A program made the position numbers and the translations under genes. Under the pieces are notes generated by a model. It worked only from the letters and a program-made list of their open reading frames with translations. It was not told where the DNA came from and searched no databases. Source: JBFFXF01 sp041569895 (lineage in GTDB: Bacteria > Planctomycetota > UBA8108 > JACQVS01). Taken from it: a stretch of 30,136 nt of DNA. The DNA is taken from contig JBFFXF010000065.1 of NCBI GenBank assembly GCA_041569895.1, positions 1 through 30,136 on the forward strand, read 5' to 3'. The stretch's first letter is position 1, and each line of letters opens with the position of its first letter. Below, one piece after another: positions 1-7,957 of the stretch.

Positions 1-67
1 GGGTCGGGGTGCCCGCCATGGATCAACCTGGGTCGGGGTTCCGGGGGTTCCGGGGGTTCCCAGGGGC
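1..67. repeat. Intergenic repeat copy A with short tandem GGGGGTTCC-like units
   Basis: A full copy of the 17-base motif AT(T/C)AACCTGGGTCGGGG lies at 22-38 on the plus strand, a partial copy GGGTCGGGG touches the left window edge, and a short tandem of TTCCGGGGG units follows at about 39-60. Seen from the gene at 68-1375, which is read leftwards, the motif sits about 30 bases after the stop codon in the sense CCCCGACCCAGGTTGAT. Function unknown. Confidence 0.7.
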
Positions 68-1375
68 TCAGGGCACCAGCTCGAACTCCACCGTGGCCGC
101 CATCTGGAACGGCACCTGACACGTGGGGCAGTCTTCTCCGGCAGGGTAGAGGCCCTCGGCCCGGATCTCGAACGTGTACGTCCCCGGGGGGAAGGCGTCC
201 CCCATCGGGTTGTTCGTGTCCGACGGTCCCCACCAGTTCCTTCCCGTCCACTCGAAGGTCGCCTCGTATCGCCCCGCCCGGAGATCGGTGACGTCCGTCA
301 TCGGGAGACAGCGTCCCGTGTCGCAGAGGCAGTAAACCTGCCTGTCCCCGTGGATGCGCTCCAGGATGCGCAGGCCGCTCGCGTCCGGCTGATCACACCT
401 GCCACCGTCGAGGGGACGGGAGAAGACCCCGTCGATGTCGTGCTCGATCACGATGGCGTAGCGGAAGCTGACCCCCGCCGCCGCCTCGGCAAGCGTGATC
501 GTCCTCGGGTTTCCCGAGAGGTCGAACGAGACGCCGGGGAGCCCCGTCAGCAGCGGATCGCCGCAGAAGAACTGATCGGTCGGCGTGCCATCAAAGCCGG
601 GTGCCTTCGGTCCCGGCGCTGGCGGCTCCGAGCCGCCGAGGAAAAGGTAGTTGAGGCCGGCCGTGGGATCAGCGATGTCGATGGCTCCGTCGTCGTTGAC
701 ATCGGCGACATCGAGACAGACGGGCCCGGGGCCGCCAAGAAAGAGATAGGCCAGCAGGCTGATCATGTCCGCGATGTCGACGTGCCCGTCCTCGTTCACA
801 TCGCCGCGGAGAAACCCGAGCTCCTGACCTGCCCGGGTGAAGTCGGTCAGAAGCCAGGTGGCGGCGCCGGCAAAGTTGTCCTCCTCCGACTTCACGAGAC
901 CCACCTCGGGCGCCCACCACTGCGCCAGCGTGCCCGCGTCGTCGCACGACCCGAGAAAGACGAGCTTCAGGCAGTCCGTGAACACTCCCGCGGGAGTGGC
1001 AACGACCTCATCCCGGGCGACGACGGTGACGGTGGCGTTGTCGTCGCATTTCGAGCGGTCCCGATGAAGCCACGAGTCTTCTTCGAATCGGTAATTCGGA
1101 ACCAGGCCCTCCCCTTCCAGCTCGATGTCGATCTCGTTGCCGTTCGCTCGCAAGCGGACGACCATGTCGGCCCCGTCAGCGCGCGTGCGGACGACAAAGA
1201 GTCCATCCTCTTCAGCATGCACGGTGACGTCGCGCATGCCGGTGAAGAACTCGTGCTCGACCACGTACGTCCAGCGATTCCCGACCTCGAGCGGGAAGTA
1301 CCGCGGCGCGGCGCGCACGAGCCCGCCCGATACGCACGGCAGCACGAAGGCGAGAAACCAGGCGCATCGCTTCAT
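68..1375 (-). CDS. Secreted dockerin-repeat protein
   Basis: 435 residues. The N-terminus (MKRCAWFLAF...) is a signal peptide of about 22 residues. A beta-rich N-terminal domain follows (about 23-185, beginning RYFPLEVGNRWTY, a start seen in many secreted hypothetical proteins). Residues about 190-250 hold two EF-hand-like dockerin type I repeats with DxNxDGxxD calcium loops (GDVNEDGHVD and ADVNDDGAID), each ending in YLFLGG. A C-terminal domain of about 170 residues with several Cys pairs is unrecognised. The start is supported by GGAGG 6-8 bases upstream of the ATG. Planctomycetes and some relatives carry many such repeats outside cellulosomes, where they are thought to mediate Ca-dependent attachment or cell-surface assembly. 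The gene is monocistronic; its function is not known. Confidence 0.85.
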   Translation of the reverse strand: MKRCAWFLAFVLPCVSGGLVRAAPRYFPLEVGNRWTYVVEHEFFTGMRDVTVHAEEDGLFVVRTRADGADMVVRLRANGNEIDIELEGEGLVPNYRFEEDSWLHRDRSKCDDNATVTVVARDEVVATPAGVFTDCLKLVFLGSCDDAGTLAQWWAPEVGLVKSEEDNFAGAATWLLTDFTRAGQELGFLRGDVNEDGHVDIADMISLLAYLFLGGPGPVCLDVADVNDDGAIDIADPTAGLNYLFLGGSEPPAPGPKAPGFDGTPTDQFFCGDPLLTGLPGVSFDLSGNPRTITLAEAAAGVSFRYAIVIEHDIDGVFSRPLDGGRCDQPDASGLRILERIHGDRQVYCLCDTGRCLPMTDVTDLRAGRYEATFEWTGRNWWGPSDTNNPMGDAFPPGTYTFEIRAEGLYPAGEDCPTCQVPFQMAATVEFELVP

Positions 1376-1715
1376 GGAAACCTCCGTGTGATCCCTTGAT
1401 CCGTCTCAGGAACTGCAAACCGCTGGCCACCTCCCCGCCACGTCCGCAAAGCGTGTCGTCGCCGGGGATCCAGCAAGCCGAACAGCCGGCGTCGCCAGGG
1501 GGCCTTTACACCGTTCGTCGCGCATCTGACGCGCGGTGTCAAGACAAAGGGAAACCCCTCCCCGCACCCCGACCCAGGTTAATTCGGCCCGGCAAACCGT
1601 CGATCCATACCTCGACCCGTGCTGGACTTGCGCGGCAGGGCCGGAGGAGACGGACCGCCGACGGGCAGACGAGCGCGACTTGCGGAGCCTCCCCGTTCAT
1701 GGTATGGTTTCCCAT
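1376..1715. other. Divergent intergenic region
   Basis: About 340 bases between the leftward dockerin gene and the rightward toxin-antitoxin pair. It holds repeat copy B (1567-1583). I see no convincing gene; the open frames here are short and lack coding character. A small inverted repeat TATGG-TTTC-CCATA at 1703-1716 touches the antitoxin start and could be an autoregulatory operator, as is usual for VapB-type antitoxins, but the arms are only five bases. Confidence 0.4.
1567..1583 (-). repeat. Intergenic repeat copy B
   Basis: CCCCGACCCAGGTTAAT on the plus strand, the reverse complement of the copies at 22-38, 2446-2462 and 2489-2505. With the 2446/2489 copies it brackets the toxin-antitoxin genes in inverted orientation. 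Confidence 0.75.
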
Positions 1716-1955
1716 ATGAAAACAACCATAGATATTGCCAAGCCTCTGCTGGAGACGGCGAAGGCTCACGCCGCCCGCGAGGGCCGTACGCTCAAGGACG
1801 TCGTCGAACAGGCCCTGCGGACGTACCTCAAGGTGGGCAAGGCGTCGTCCAGAAAGTTCCGGCTGCGGCGAGGTTCCTTCGAGGGAAAGGGGCTTCAGCC
1901 GGGCGTCTCGGAGGGTCGCTGGGAGGAGATCCGGGATCTCATCTACCCCACGTGA
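1716..1955 (+). CDS. VapB-like antitoxin
   Basis: 79 residues, starting MKTTIDIAKPLLETAK. The N-terminal half looks like a ribbon-helix-helix or AbrB-like DNA-binding segment (TTIDIAKPLLETAKAHAARE, then TLKDVVEQALRTYL), typical of antitoxins paired with PIN toxins. The C-terminal tail, rich in basic residues and then in Gly, Glu and Trp, would wrap the toxin. The frame is open upstream to 1536, but the ATG at 1716 gives the family-like N-terminus. No good Shine-Dalgarno sequence is visible, so a leaderless message is possible. The stop is one base before the toxin ATG, so the two are translationally coupled. Known role in the family: neutralises the toxin and represses the operon. Confidence 0.75.
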   Translation: MKTTIDIAKPLLETAKAHAAREGRTLKDVVEQALRTYLKVGKASSRKFRLRRGSFEGKGLQPGVSEGRWEEIRDLIYPT

Positions 1956-1956
1956 G

Positions 1957-2403
1957 ATGATCGCCGTCGACACGAACATACTTGTCTATGCGCACCGAGA
2001 GGATTCTTCCTGGCATGCGCAGGCGGAGCGGGTCGTTCGCGAGCTCGCCGAGGGAACGGCGTCCTGGGCGATCCCGTGGCCCTGCATCCACGAATTCCTC
2101 GCCATCTGCACCCACTCGAGGATCTACGATCCCCCCACTCCCCTCGACCGGGCCATCGAACAGATCGACTGCTGGCTGGAGGCCCCTCCCCTGGTGATGC
2201 TGCACGAGGGGCCCGGATACATGGAAACGCTGGAGCGGACTCTGAGGGAGTCGCGGGTCGTCGGAGGAGCCATCCACGACGGCCGAATCGCCGCCCTCTG
2301 CCGATACCATGGCGTTCGAGAGCTCCTTACTGCGGATCGCGACTTCAGCCGCTTCCCGGGACTCAACACGCGCAATCCACTGCCGGCACCGGGATCAGAC
2401 TGA
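1957..2403 (+). CDS. PIN-domain ribonuclease toxin (VapC family)
   Basis: 148 residues. PIN fold with its acidic metal-binding residues visible: Asp5 in VDTNILVYA, Glu46 in the HEFL helix, Asp108 in the GGAIHDGRIAAL helix, and Asp127/Asp129 in TADRDFSRF. Family members are Mg-dependent endoribonucleases that cut tRNA or rRNA when released from the antitoxin. The length is normal for the family and all catalytic acids are present, so the toxin looks intact. It starts one base after the antitoxin stop. It belongs to the VapC subgroup with the consensus TxxxDFxxFPGL near the C-terminus. Confidence 0.9.
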   Translation: MIAVDTNILVYAHREDSSWHAQAERVVRELAEGTASWAIPWPCIHEFLAICTHSRIYDPPTPLDRAIEQIDCWLEAPPLVMLHEGPGYMETLERTLRESRVVGGAIHDGRIAALCRYHGVRELLTADRDFSRFPGLNTRNPLPAPGSD

Positions 2404-2531
2404 GGGCGCCCCGCAGACTCCGATCCGAAAACCGTGGCCCACGAAATCAACCTGGGTCGGGGGACGGAGGGTCGGGGGACGGACGGAGATTAACCTGGGT
2501 CGGGGGACGGACGGACGAACCGCCTCGCACG
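2404..2531. repeat. Intergenic repeat copies C1 and C2
   Basis: Two full copies of AT(T/C)AACCTGGGTCGGGG on the plus strand at 2446-2462 and 2489-2505, with a headless copy GGGTCGGGGGACGGACGG at 2469-2486 between them. GGACGG units follow each. The region lies between the convergent toxin gene and hydrolase gene; from the hydrolase side the nearest copy starts about 27 bases after the stop codon. Confidence 0.75.
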
Positions 2532-3980
2532 TTACCGTTCCCGCTCGACCTCCACCGCCAACCGCTCGAGCAGCGCCTCACGCAGCGCAGCCGACTTCTT
2601 CCACACGCCCACGTGGTGGAAGTCGAGCACACGGATGTCGTCGACGCCCTCGAGCCGGCCGCGCTTCACCGCGACGGCCGCGTCCCCCTTGCCGCGGACG
2701 ACCTCCTTGAGGTCGGCGAGGTGCTCGTCGACCTTCGGACCGATGAAGCGCACGAAACGGCTCCGCCGCCCGCGCTCGCGGATCCGCTCGCGCAGGCGCC
2801 CGAGCCCCTGCTCGGTGAGCGGCCCGCCCGTTCCGAGGAAGATCGTGTACCGAACGCGAGGGTTGCGCTCGCGTTCGTTCAGTTGACGCAGAAACGGCGA
2901 TCCCGGCTGGAGGTCCCCGTAGGCCTCGCCCAGCCCGTCCTCGATCACCGCGAAGATGCGCTCGACGCCGTCCCGCTCGTCGCGGCGCTTGATGAACTCC
3001 CAGACCTCGAGCCCGAAACCGAAGTGCGCCAGCACCGACCCGTGGTTCGGCGGCGCCACCAGCACGAGATCGCCGACGTTGCCGGGATCGAGCGCGTGGT
3101 TCTCCACCGCCTCGCGCGCGACGAGTCCCCCCATCGAGTGCGTCAGAAGCGTCACGCGGCGATCCGGATCGCGTCGCGCCACCTCACGAAGCTCGCGCGA
3201 GAGGAGCCGCGCCGCGTCGGCGATCGGCTGGTCGTTGGGATAGTCGAAGGTCCCGCACGGCCGGCCGAACTCGCGCACGTGCGGCAGGAGCTCGTCGAAG
3301 ACCTCGGCCGACGACCCGAGCCCGTGAACCGCGACGACCAGCCCACGCGCCGACGGCGTGTCGTCCCAGCCGTCGTCGAGCTCGAGCCCGCGAGGCTCAC
3401 GCGACCCGCGCACACCGCGACGCAGGCGCTTCTCGAGCGCGCCCCGCACGAGCGCCTTGAGCCGTCGACTCGTCGCAAGCAGCGCCAGACGGTCGATCCG
3501 CACCTCGAGCACGAAGTCGCCAGGGTCGCCCGACTCGGCCCGGCGACGCGCGAGCTGCAGGTGCGGCGCGAGGGCGATGCTCAGCCCGAGCAGCTTCCAC
3601 CGGCCCCGGCGCCCACGAATCGAGAAGCCCTTCTCGGAAAGAAAACCCGACAGCGCGTCATCCTCGAACCCCTTCAGCCGAGCCAGCGCGCGCAGCACGT
3701 CACCCCACTCCACCCGGCCGCCCGGGGCCGGCAGGAGTATCCGCACCACGCCGCTCTCCTCGTCCTCGATGACGCGAATCCCATCGTCGTCCCCGGCCTC
3801 GGGAGCAGCCGATTCCTCGGCGGGCGCGCCGCCCTCCTCGCCACCGCCCCGCGCGATCAGAATCGGCGCGAGCGCCGCAACGACGGCGAGCAGCCAGCGA
3901 CGCCGCCACGCTCCACGAGACGGCCAGGCCGAGCGACGCGTCGAATCCGTGCGATGCTGCGCGTCCATGCTGGTCTCCAT
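2532..3980 (-). CDS. Membrane-anchored or exported alpha/beta hydrolase (lipase-like)
   Basis: 482 residues from the ATG at 3980, which follows GAGGTGA at good spacing; ATG 3968 (with GGAG) and GTG 3989 are alternatives. A basic N-terminus (RRRW) and hydrophobic segment at about 29-44 suggest an anchor or signal. A linker rich in Gly, Glu and Ala follows. The hydrolase core runs from about 240: oxyanion-type HGLGSS, then THSMGG with nucleophile Ser282, then LVAPPNHGS, as in PGAP1-like and triacylglycerol lipase-like proteins. A likely catalytic His lies in FHHVGVW near the C-terminus. Substrate unknown; ester hydrolysis outside the cytoplasm is the inference. The gene begins 10 bases after the stop of the VWA gene and shares its transcript. 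Confidence 0.8.
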   Translation of the reverse strand: METSMDAQHRTDSTRRSAWPSRGAWRRRWLLAVVAALAPILIARGGGEEGGAPAEESAAPEAGDDDGIRVIEDEESGVVRILLPAPGGRVEWGDVLRALARLKGFEDDALSGFLSEKGFSIRGRRGRWKLLGLSIALAPHLQLARRRAESGDPGDFVLEVRIDRLALLATSRRLKALVRGALEKRLRRGVRGSREPRGLELDDGWDDTPSARGLVVAVHGLGSSAEVFDELLPHVREFGRPCGTFDYPNDQPIADAARLLSRELREVARRDPDRRVTLLTHSMGGLVAREAVENHALDPGNVGDLVLVAPPNHGSVLAHFGFGLEVWEFIKRRDERDGVERIFAVIEDGLGEAYGDLQPGSPFLRQLNERERNPRVRYTIFLGTGGPLTEQGLGRLRERIRERGRRSRFVRFIGPKVDEHLADLKEVVRGKGDAAVAVKRGRLEGVDDIRVLDFHHVGVWKKSAALREALLERLAVEVERER

Positions 3981-3990
3981 GCGCGTCACC

Positions 3991-4854
3991 TCACTCGATC
4001 CGCATGTAGGCGCCGAGGTTCCGCGCGGCGAGCGTCATCAGAAACGACTCGTCGTCGGCGGAGAGCGGACTGATCCCGAAGCAGTCGATTCGGGCTCGTC
4101 CGTCGTTCAGGGCGGTGACCCGCTCGAGCGTGTCGGCCCGGTATCGCTCCAGGTTGTTGCCTGAGCATCTGGGGCTGCCGAATCCGAAGTACGGGATCAC
4201 CTTCGGGCCGAGATCGTCACGCTGACTGATGCGGACCGCCTCGAGGAGTCCCTCCCGGATGCACGAGCCCCGACCCGGGGCCAGATTCGCAATCCACGCG
4301 AGCGCTTCTTCGATGTTCTCCGCCGTCGCCTCGACGGCCATCCCGCGACCCGGAAACTGACTCACCCCCTGGTCGTAGGCCACGATCGCGAACTCGACAT
4401 CCTCGGTCAACTGCCTGATTCTCCTCGACACCTCCCGCCGTGCGCGGTTGAGCCCCGCCCCGCCGGCGACGTTGGATCGGTCGATCACGAAGTAGACGCC
4501 GCGCGCCGTTTCGCACCTCCCGCCCGTCTCGCAGGTGAGCTCGTCCTCGGTGGGATCGCGCCCACAGTTCGGAAACGGCTCCGGAAGCTGTCGGCCTCTC
4601 CGAAAAAGGAACTCCAGGATGACGACGGCATCCGACAGATTGACCCGGCCGTCATCATTGGCGTCGAGCGCGTCCTGACACTCCGTCGGCGGCGGATCGG
4701 GCAGAAAGAGAACGTGAAGAATCCGGATCGCGTCCGTGACGTTGAGCACCGAGCTCGAATCCGCGTCACCACGCAGGAACGCGTCGCCCCTCGCGCCCCC
4801 GGACGAGATCAGTGACACGACGACCACGAGAGCGGGAATCCAAGGTCGAGACAT
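3991..4854 (-). CDS. Secreted dockerin plus von Willebrand A-like protein
   Basis: 287 residues. Signal peptide at 1-23 (MSRPWIPALVVVVSLISSGG). Two dockerin-like Ca loops follow, GDADSSSVLNVTD (first loop degenerate) and LDANDDGRVNLSD, spanning about 27-90. A VWA-like domain covers about 118-287, starting GVYFVIDRSNVAG. The MIDAS-like motif reads DRSNV rather than DxSxS, so metal binding may be weakened or lost. The start at 4854 follows GAGGTG six bases upstream; the longer open frame reaching 5367 overlaps hypF antisense-free coding and is not credible. It lies 146 bases downstream of hypF on the same strand, so some co-transcription with the hydrogenase operon is possible, but nothing else connects it to hydrogen metabolism. 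Confidence 0.8.
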   Translation of the reverse strand: MSRPWIPALVVVVSLISSGGARGDAFLRGDADSSSVLNVTDAIRILHVLFLPDPPPTECQDALDANDDGRVNLSDAVVILEFLFRRGRQLPEPFPNCGRDPTEDELTCETGGRCETARGVYFVIDRSNVAGGAGLNRARREVSRRIRQLTEDVEFAIVAYDQGVSQFPGRGMAVEATAENIEEALAWIANLAPGRGSCIREGLLEAVRISQRDDLGPKVIPYFGFGSPRCSGNNLERYRADTLERVTALNDGRARIDCFGISPLSADDESFLMTLAARNLGAYMRIE

Positions 4855-5000
4855 GGCGGCACCTCGTCGAATCGACGCTCGGAGCGGGAAGGACCCTTCC
4901 ATTCTCGCCGATCTGGATTCCGACGCAAGATGCGGTAGCGCAAGGTCGCGACAGGCCCGCGCCACCCGGCGACGTCGCGCCGAGCACGAGGAGCGCTCCG

Positions 5001-7262
5001 TCACACGAACCGCCGGCACGCCACGGCGATCTGGCCGACGGCGAGGCTGCCGTCGGTCGGCGGGAGCTGCGAGTGGATCGCCGGCCTGAAGCCGGCCCCC
5101 TCGAGTCGCGTGCGGAGCGTCTCCGTGAGCAGGCGGTTCGCGAAGACGCCACCGGCGAGGACGACCCGTTCGCAGCCCACACGCTTTGCTACCTCGACGG
5201 CGGCGCGGGCGATGCCGGCGTGAAAGTCCGCGGCGAGCGTCTCGGGAGAGGTCCCGCGTCGCAGCCGGCGCACGGTCTCCCGCACCAGCTCGCGCCAGTC
5301 GAGACGCGTGAGGTCCTCGTCCTGCAGCAGGGGAAGCGGCAGCGGCGCGGTGGCCGATCCCCGCCATGCCGCGTACTCGACGAGCTGGGCCGACTGCGCC
5401 TGATGCGTGTTCTCGAAGGAGAGCCCGAGGAGCGCGCTGAATCCGTCGAAGAGCCGCCCCATGCTCGTCGTCACCGGGCTGTGGGAGCCGATCCTCGACA
5501 CCTCCCCGACCGCCCGGACCCTCTCCGGCGGCACCGCGTCGAAGAGGGGCAGGTCACGCGGAACGTCCTCCCCGAACGAGGCCTCGAGGAGAGACAGCGC
5601 CACCCGCCAGCTCTCCCTGACGGCGCGATCGCCTCCCGGAAGACAGAACGGCGACAGCGTCGCCACCCTCTCGAAGCCGTCGCTGTCGCCGAGCAGAAAC
5701 TCGCCGCCCCACACGGTCCCGTCCGGGCCGTAGCCGGTGCCGTCCCACGTCAACCCGAGCGCCGGTCCCTCGAGCTGGTTCTCGAACAGGCACGCGGCGA
5801 GGTGGGCGTGATGGTGCTGCACCGCGAGCCTCGGCAGGCCCAGGCTCTCGGCGAGCGCGGTGGTGAAGTAGTCGGGGTGCATGTCGTGGACGACGACCTC
5901 GGGACGCACGTCGTAGAGGCGGAGGAAGTCGTCGAGCGTCCTCCGGTAGAGCTGGCGAGCCTCGAAACTCTCCAGATCGCCCAGGTGCTGCGAGAGAACG
6001 ATCTCGCGCCCGCGGCTCACCGCGAACGCGGCGTTGAGGTGTCCGCCGAGCGCGACGATCGGCGGCAGCTCTTTCGGGGCGAGCAGGGGCAGAGGAGTGT
6101 AGCCTCGCGCGCGCCGGAGCATCTGCGGCCGCAGACGGGGCCGCTCGATGACGTGCAGCACCGAGTCGTCGACGGGCCGCACGATCGGCCGATCGTGGCG
6201 AAGAAAGAAATCACAGAGCGGCGCGAGCGCGCGGAAGGCCTCGTCGTCGTCGAACTGTATGGGCTCGTCCGACATGTTGCCGGACGTCGCCACCACCGGT
6301 CGCCCCAGGTCGCGCAGCAGGACGTGATGGAGCGGCGTGTACGGCAGGAAGACTCCGAGGAACGGAGAGCCCGGAGCGACCGACCGGGCGATCTCGCGGC
6401 GGCCGGCGGCCGTCTGCTCGAGGAGGAGAATGGGAGCCTGCGCCGACTCGAGAATCGGCAGCGCGTACGGCGGGATGTGGACGTGCCGCCGAAGCTGCTC
6501 CACGTCCGGATACATCAGCGCGAACGGCTTCCACGGGCGGCGCTTCCGCCGACGCAGGGTCGCCACCGCCGCCTCGTCGCCGGCGTCGACGACGAGGTGA
6601 TAGCCGCCGAGGCCCTTCACCGCGACGATCCGCCCGTCCCGGACCGCGCTCGCCGCCTCGCGCAGCGCCTCGTCGTCACGGGCGCGACGAGCTCCTCGAG
6701 CGTCGACGAGCTCGAGCCGCGGGCCGCAGAGACCGCACGCGTCCGGCTGGGCGTGGAAGCGGCGATCGCGCGGGTCGAGGTATTCGGCGGAGCAGCGCTC
6801 GCACATGGAGAACGCCCTCATCGAGATGCGCGCGCGATCGTACGGCAGGTCCTCGATGATGGAGAACCGTGGGCCGCAGTGGGTGCAGTTGGTGAAGGGA
6901 TAGCGATGCCGCCGGTCGCTCGGGGTGGAGATCTCGCGGCGGCAGTCGACACACGTGGCGAGATCCGGGAGGATCCACGTGCGCGCCGCTCCGGCCGCCT
7001 GGCTCGCGGCGATCTCGAAGCGGGAGTGGCCGATCGGCGGCAGAAAGCGGTGGTCGACGGTGTAGATGATCGACGTCGGCGGCCTGTCGACACCGAGCCG
7101 CTCGAGGAAGGTCGCGAGGGTGTTCGCGGGCCCCTCGACCTCGATGGTCACACCCTGACCGTCGTTGCGGACCCAGCCGTTCAGTCCGAGCTCCTCCGCG
7201 AGTCGGAAGACGAAGGGCCGGAAGCCGACGCCCTGCACGACGCCGACGACGCTGACCTGCAT
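5001..7262 (-). CDS. hypF: Carbamoyltransferase HypF
   Basis: 753 residues from ATG 7262 (MQVSVVGVVQGVGFRPF). Domains in order: acylphosphatase (1 to about 90, with GVVQGVGFRPFVFRLA); two C4 zinc-finger-like motifs (about 103-180, CVDC...CTHC and CERC...CGLC); YrdC-like domain (about 195-370); Kae1-like carbamoyltransferase domain (about 385-753) with HHHAHLAACL and LTWDGTGYGPDG. HypF converts carbamoyl phosphate and ATP to carbamoyl-adenylate and transfers the carbamoyl group to the C-terminal Cys of HypE, the first step of cyanide ligand synthesis. An in-frame ATG at 7331 would add 23 residues and overlap hypB; the shorter form matches the family better, although its Shine-Dalgarno is weak. 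Last hyp gene of the operon, 17 bases after hypB. Confidence 0.95.
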   Translation of the reverse strand: MQVSVVGVVQGVGFRPFVFRLAEELGLNGWVRNDGQGVTIEVEGPANTLATFLERLGVDRPPTSIIYTVDHRFLPPIGHSRFEIAASQAAGAARTWILPDLATCVDCRREISTPSDRRHRYPFTNCTHCGPRFSIIEDLPYDRARISMRAFSMCERCSAEYLDPRDRRFHAQPDACGLCGPRLELVDARGARRARDDEALREAASAVRDGRIVAVKGLGGYHLVVDAGDEAAVATLRRRKRRPWKPFALMYPDVEQLRRHVHIPPYALPILESAQAPILLLEQTAAGRREIARSVAPGSPFLGVFLPYTPLHHVLLRDLGRPVVATSGNMSDEPIQFDDDEAFRALAPLCDFFLRHDRPIVRPVDDSVLHVIERPRLRPQMLRRARGYTPLPLLAPKELPPIVALGGHLNAAFAVSRGREIVLSQHLGDLESFEARQLYRRTLDDFLRLYDVRPEVVVHDMHPDYFTTALAESLGLPRLAVQHHHAHLAACLFENQLEGPALGLTWDGTGYGPDGTVWGGEFLLGDSDGFERVATLSPFCLPGGDRAVRESWRVALSLLEASFGEDVPRDLPLFDAVPPERVRAVGEVSRIGSHSPVTTSMGRLFDGFSALLGLSFENTHQAQSAQLVEYAAWRGSATAPLPLPLLQDEDLTRLDWRELVRETVRRLRRGTSPETLAADFHAGIARAAVEVAKRVGCERVVLAGGVFANRLLTETLRTRLEGAGFRPAIHSQLPPTDGSLAVGQIAVACRRFV

Positions 7263-7279
7263 CCGTTCGCGGCCGGCGG

Positions 7280-7957
7280 CTACGCGGGCTGGAGCAGCTG
7301 CGATCCGAGATCGGCCAGATAGGAGGTCCATTCCTCGATGCCCTCGCCACTCTTCGCCGACACCACGTGGAACGAGAGGTCCGGCTGGATGCCCAGAGCC
7401 TCCTCACGCACCCTCTCGACGTCGAAATCGAAGTGGGGAAGCAGGTCTGCCTTGGTGACGAGAAACGCCTGCGAGGTACGGAACGCCTTGGGGTACTTCG
7501 CCGGCTTGTCGTCACCCTCGGGGGTCGAGAGGAGTACGACGCGAAGGTGCTCGCCGAGGAAGTAGCTCGCCGGGCAGACGAGGTTGCCGACGTTCTCGAT
7601 GAAGACGAAGTCGTACGGTCCCGAGTCGCGCGCGGCCCTCCAGGCCTGCTCCACCATGTGGGCCTCGAGGTGTCACGTGCCGCCGGTGGTGATCTGAACG
7701 GTCTCGAAGCCGAGCGCCTCGATGCGCTCGGCGTCTCTCGCCGTCTCGATGTCTCCGACCAGAACCAGAGGACGCCCGCGCGGGCCGATCAACGGCAAGG
7801 TCGCCTCGAGGAGACTGGTCTTGCCTGCCCCCGGCGAGGACATGATGTTGACGACGAACGTCCCGCTTCGGTCCCATTCGGACTTGAGCTCGCGAGCGAG
7901 GTAGTCGTTCGCCTTGAGGATGTTCTCGACGACGGTGACGTGACGGACGGTGCTCAT
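7280..7957 (-). CDS. hypB: Nickel-inserting GTPase HypB with in-frame TGA at the metal-binding Cys
   Basis: 225 codons from ATG 7957, which overlaps hypA by ATGA. G1/P-loop SSPGAGKTS at 40-48, VGDIETARD at 67-75, then QITTGGT at 88-94. Codon 95 is TGA, followed in the same frame by HLEAHMVEQAW, ENVGNLVCP (Cys128), TKADLLP and SAKSGEGIEEW to the natural end. Homologues read TGxxCHLxAxM here: the TGA stands precisely at the Cys of the Cys-His metal site, with His96, His100 and Cys128 preserved. Everything after the TGA is conserved and free of other stops, which argues for translation through it, most simply as selenocysteine. HypB hydrolyses GTP and delivers nickel with HypA to the large-subunit precursor. 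If not Sec, this is a nonsense mutation or base-call error. Confidence 0.9.
7637..7670 (-). promoter_or_regulatory. SECIS-like stem-loop just after the hypB TGA
   Basis: Starting two bases after the TGA, CCTCGAGGCC (7670-7661) pairs with GGCCTGGAGG (7646-7637): nine Watson-Crick pairs with one central G-G mismatch, around a 14-base loop. An alternative and mutually exclusive small hairpin GGCC-TGGAG-GGCC (7646-7634) puts a G at loop position two about 30 bases from the TGA, closer to the published bacterial SECIS consensus. High GC makes hairpins common, so this is suggestive only. Confidence 0.35.
7673..7675 (-). other. In-frame TGA, candidate selenocysteine codon of hypB
   Basis: Read directly: minus-strand codons ACC ACC GGC GGC ACG TGA CAC CTC encode T-T-G-G-T-stop-H-L. 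A single base separates TGA from the expected Cys codons TGC/TGT. The upstream and downstream reading frames are identical, so no frameshift is involved. Confidence 0.6.

Noticed and set aside
2404..2531. CRISPR array
   Set aside because: Only two to three copies with irregular short spacing and no spacer-like unique segments; the repeat is dispersed elsewhere.
4888..4901. GGAAGG-AC-CCTTCC as a terminator after hypF
   Set aside because: The loop would have two bases, there is no T-run, and it lies 100 bases past the stop.
5001..7331. HypF start at 7331
   Set aside because: It would add 23 non-conserved residues and overlap hypB by 52 bases; the acylphosphatase domain begins normally at 7262.
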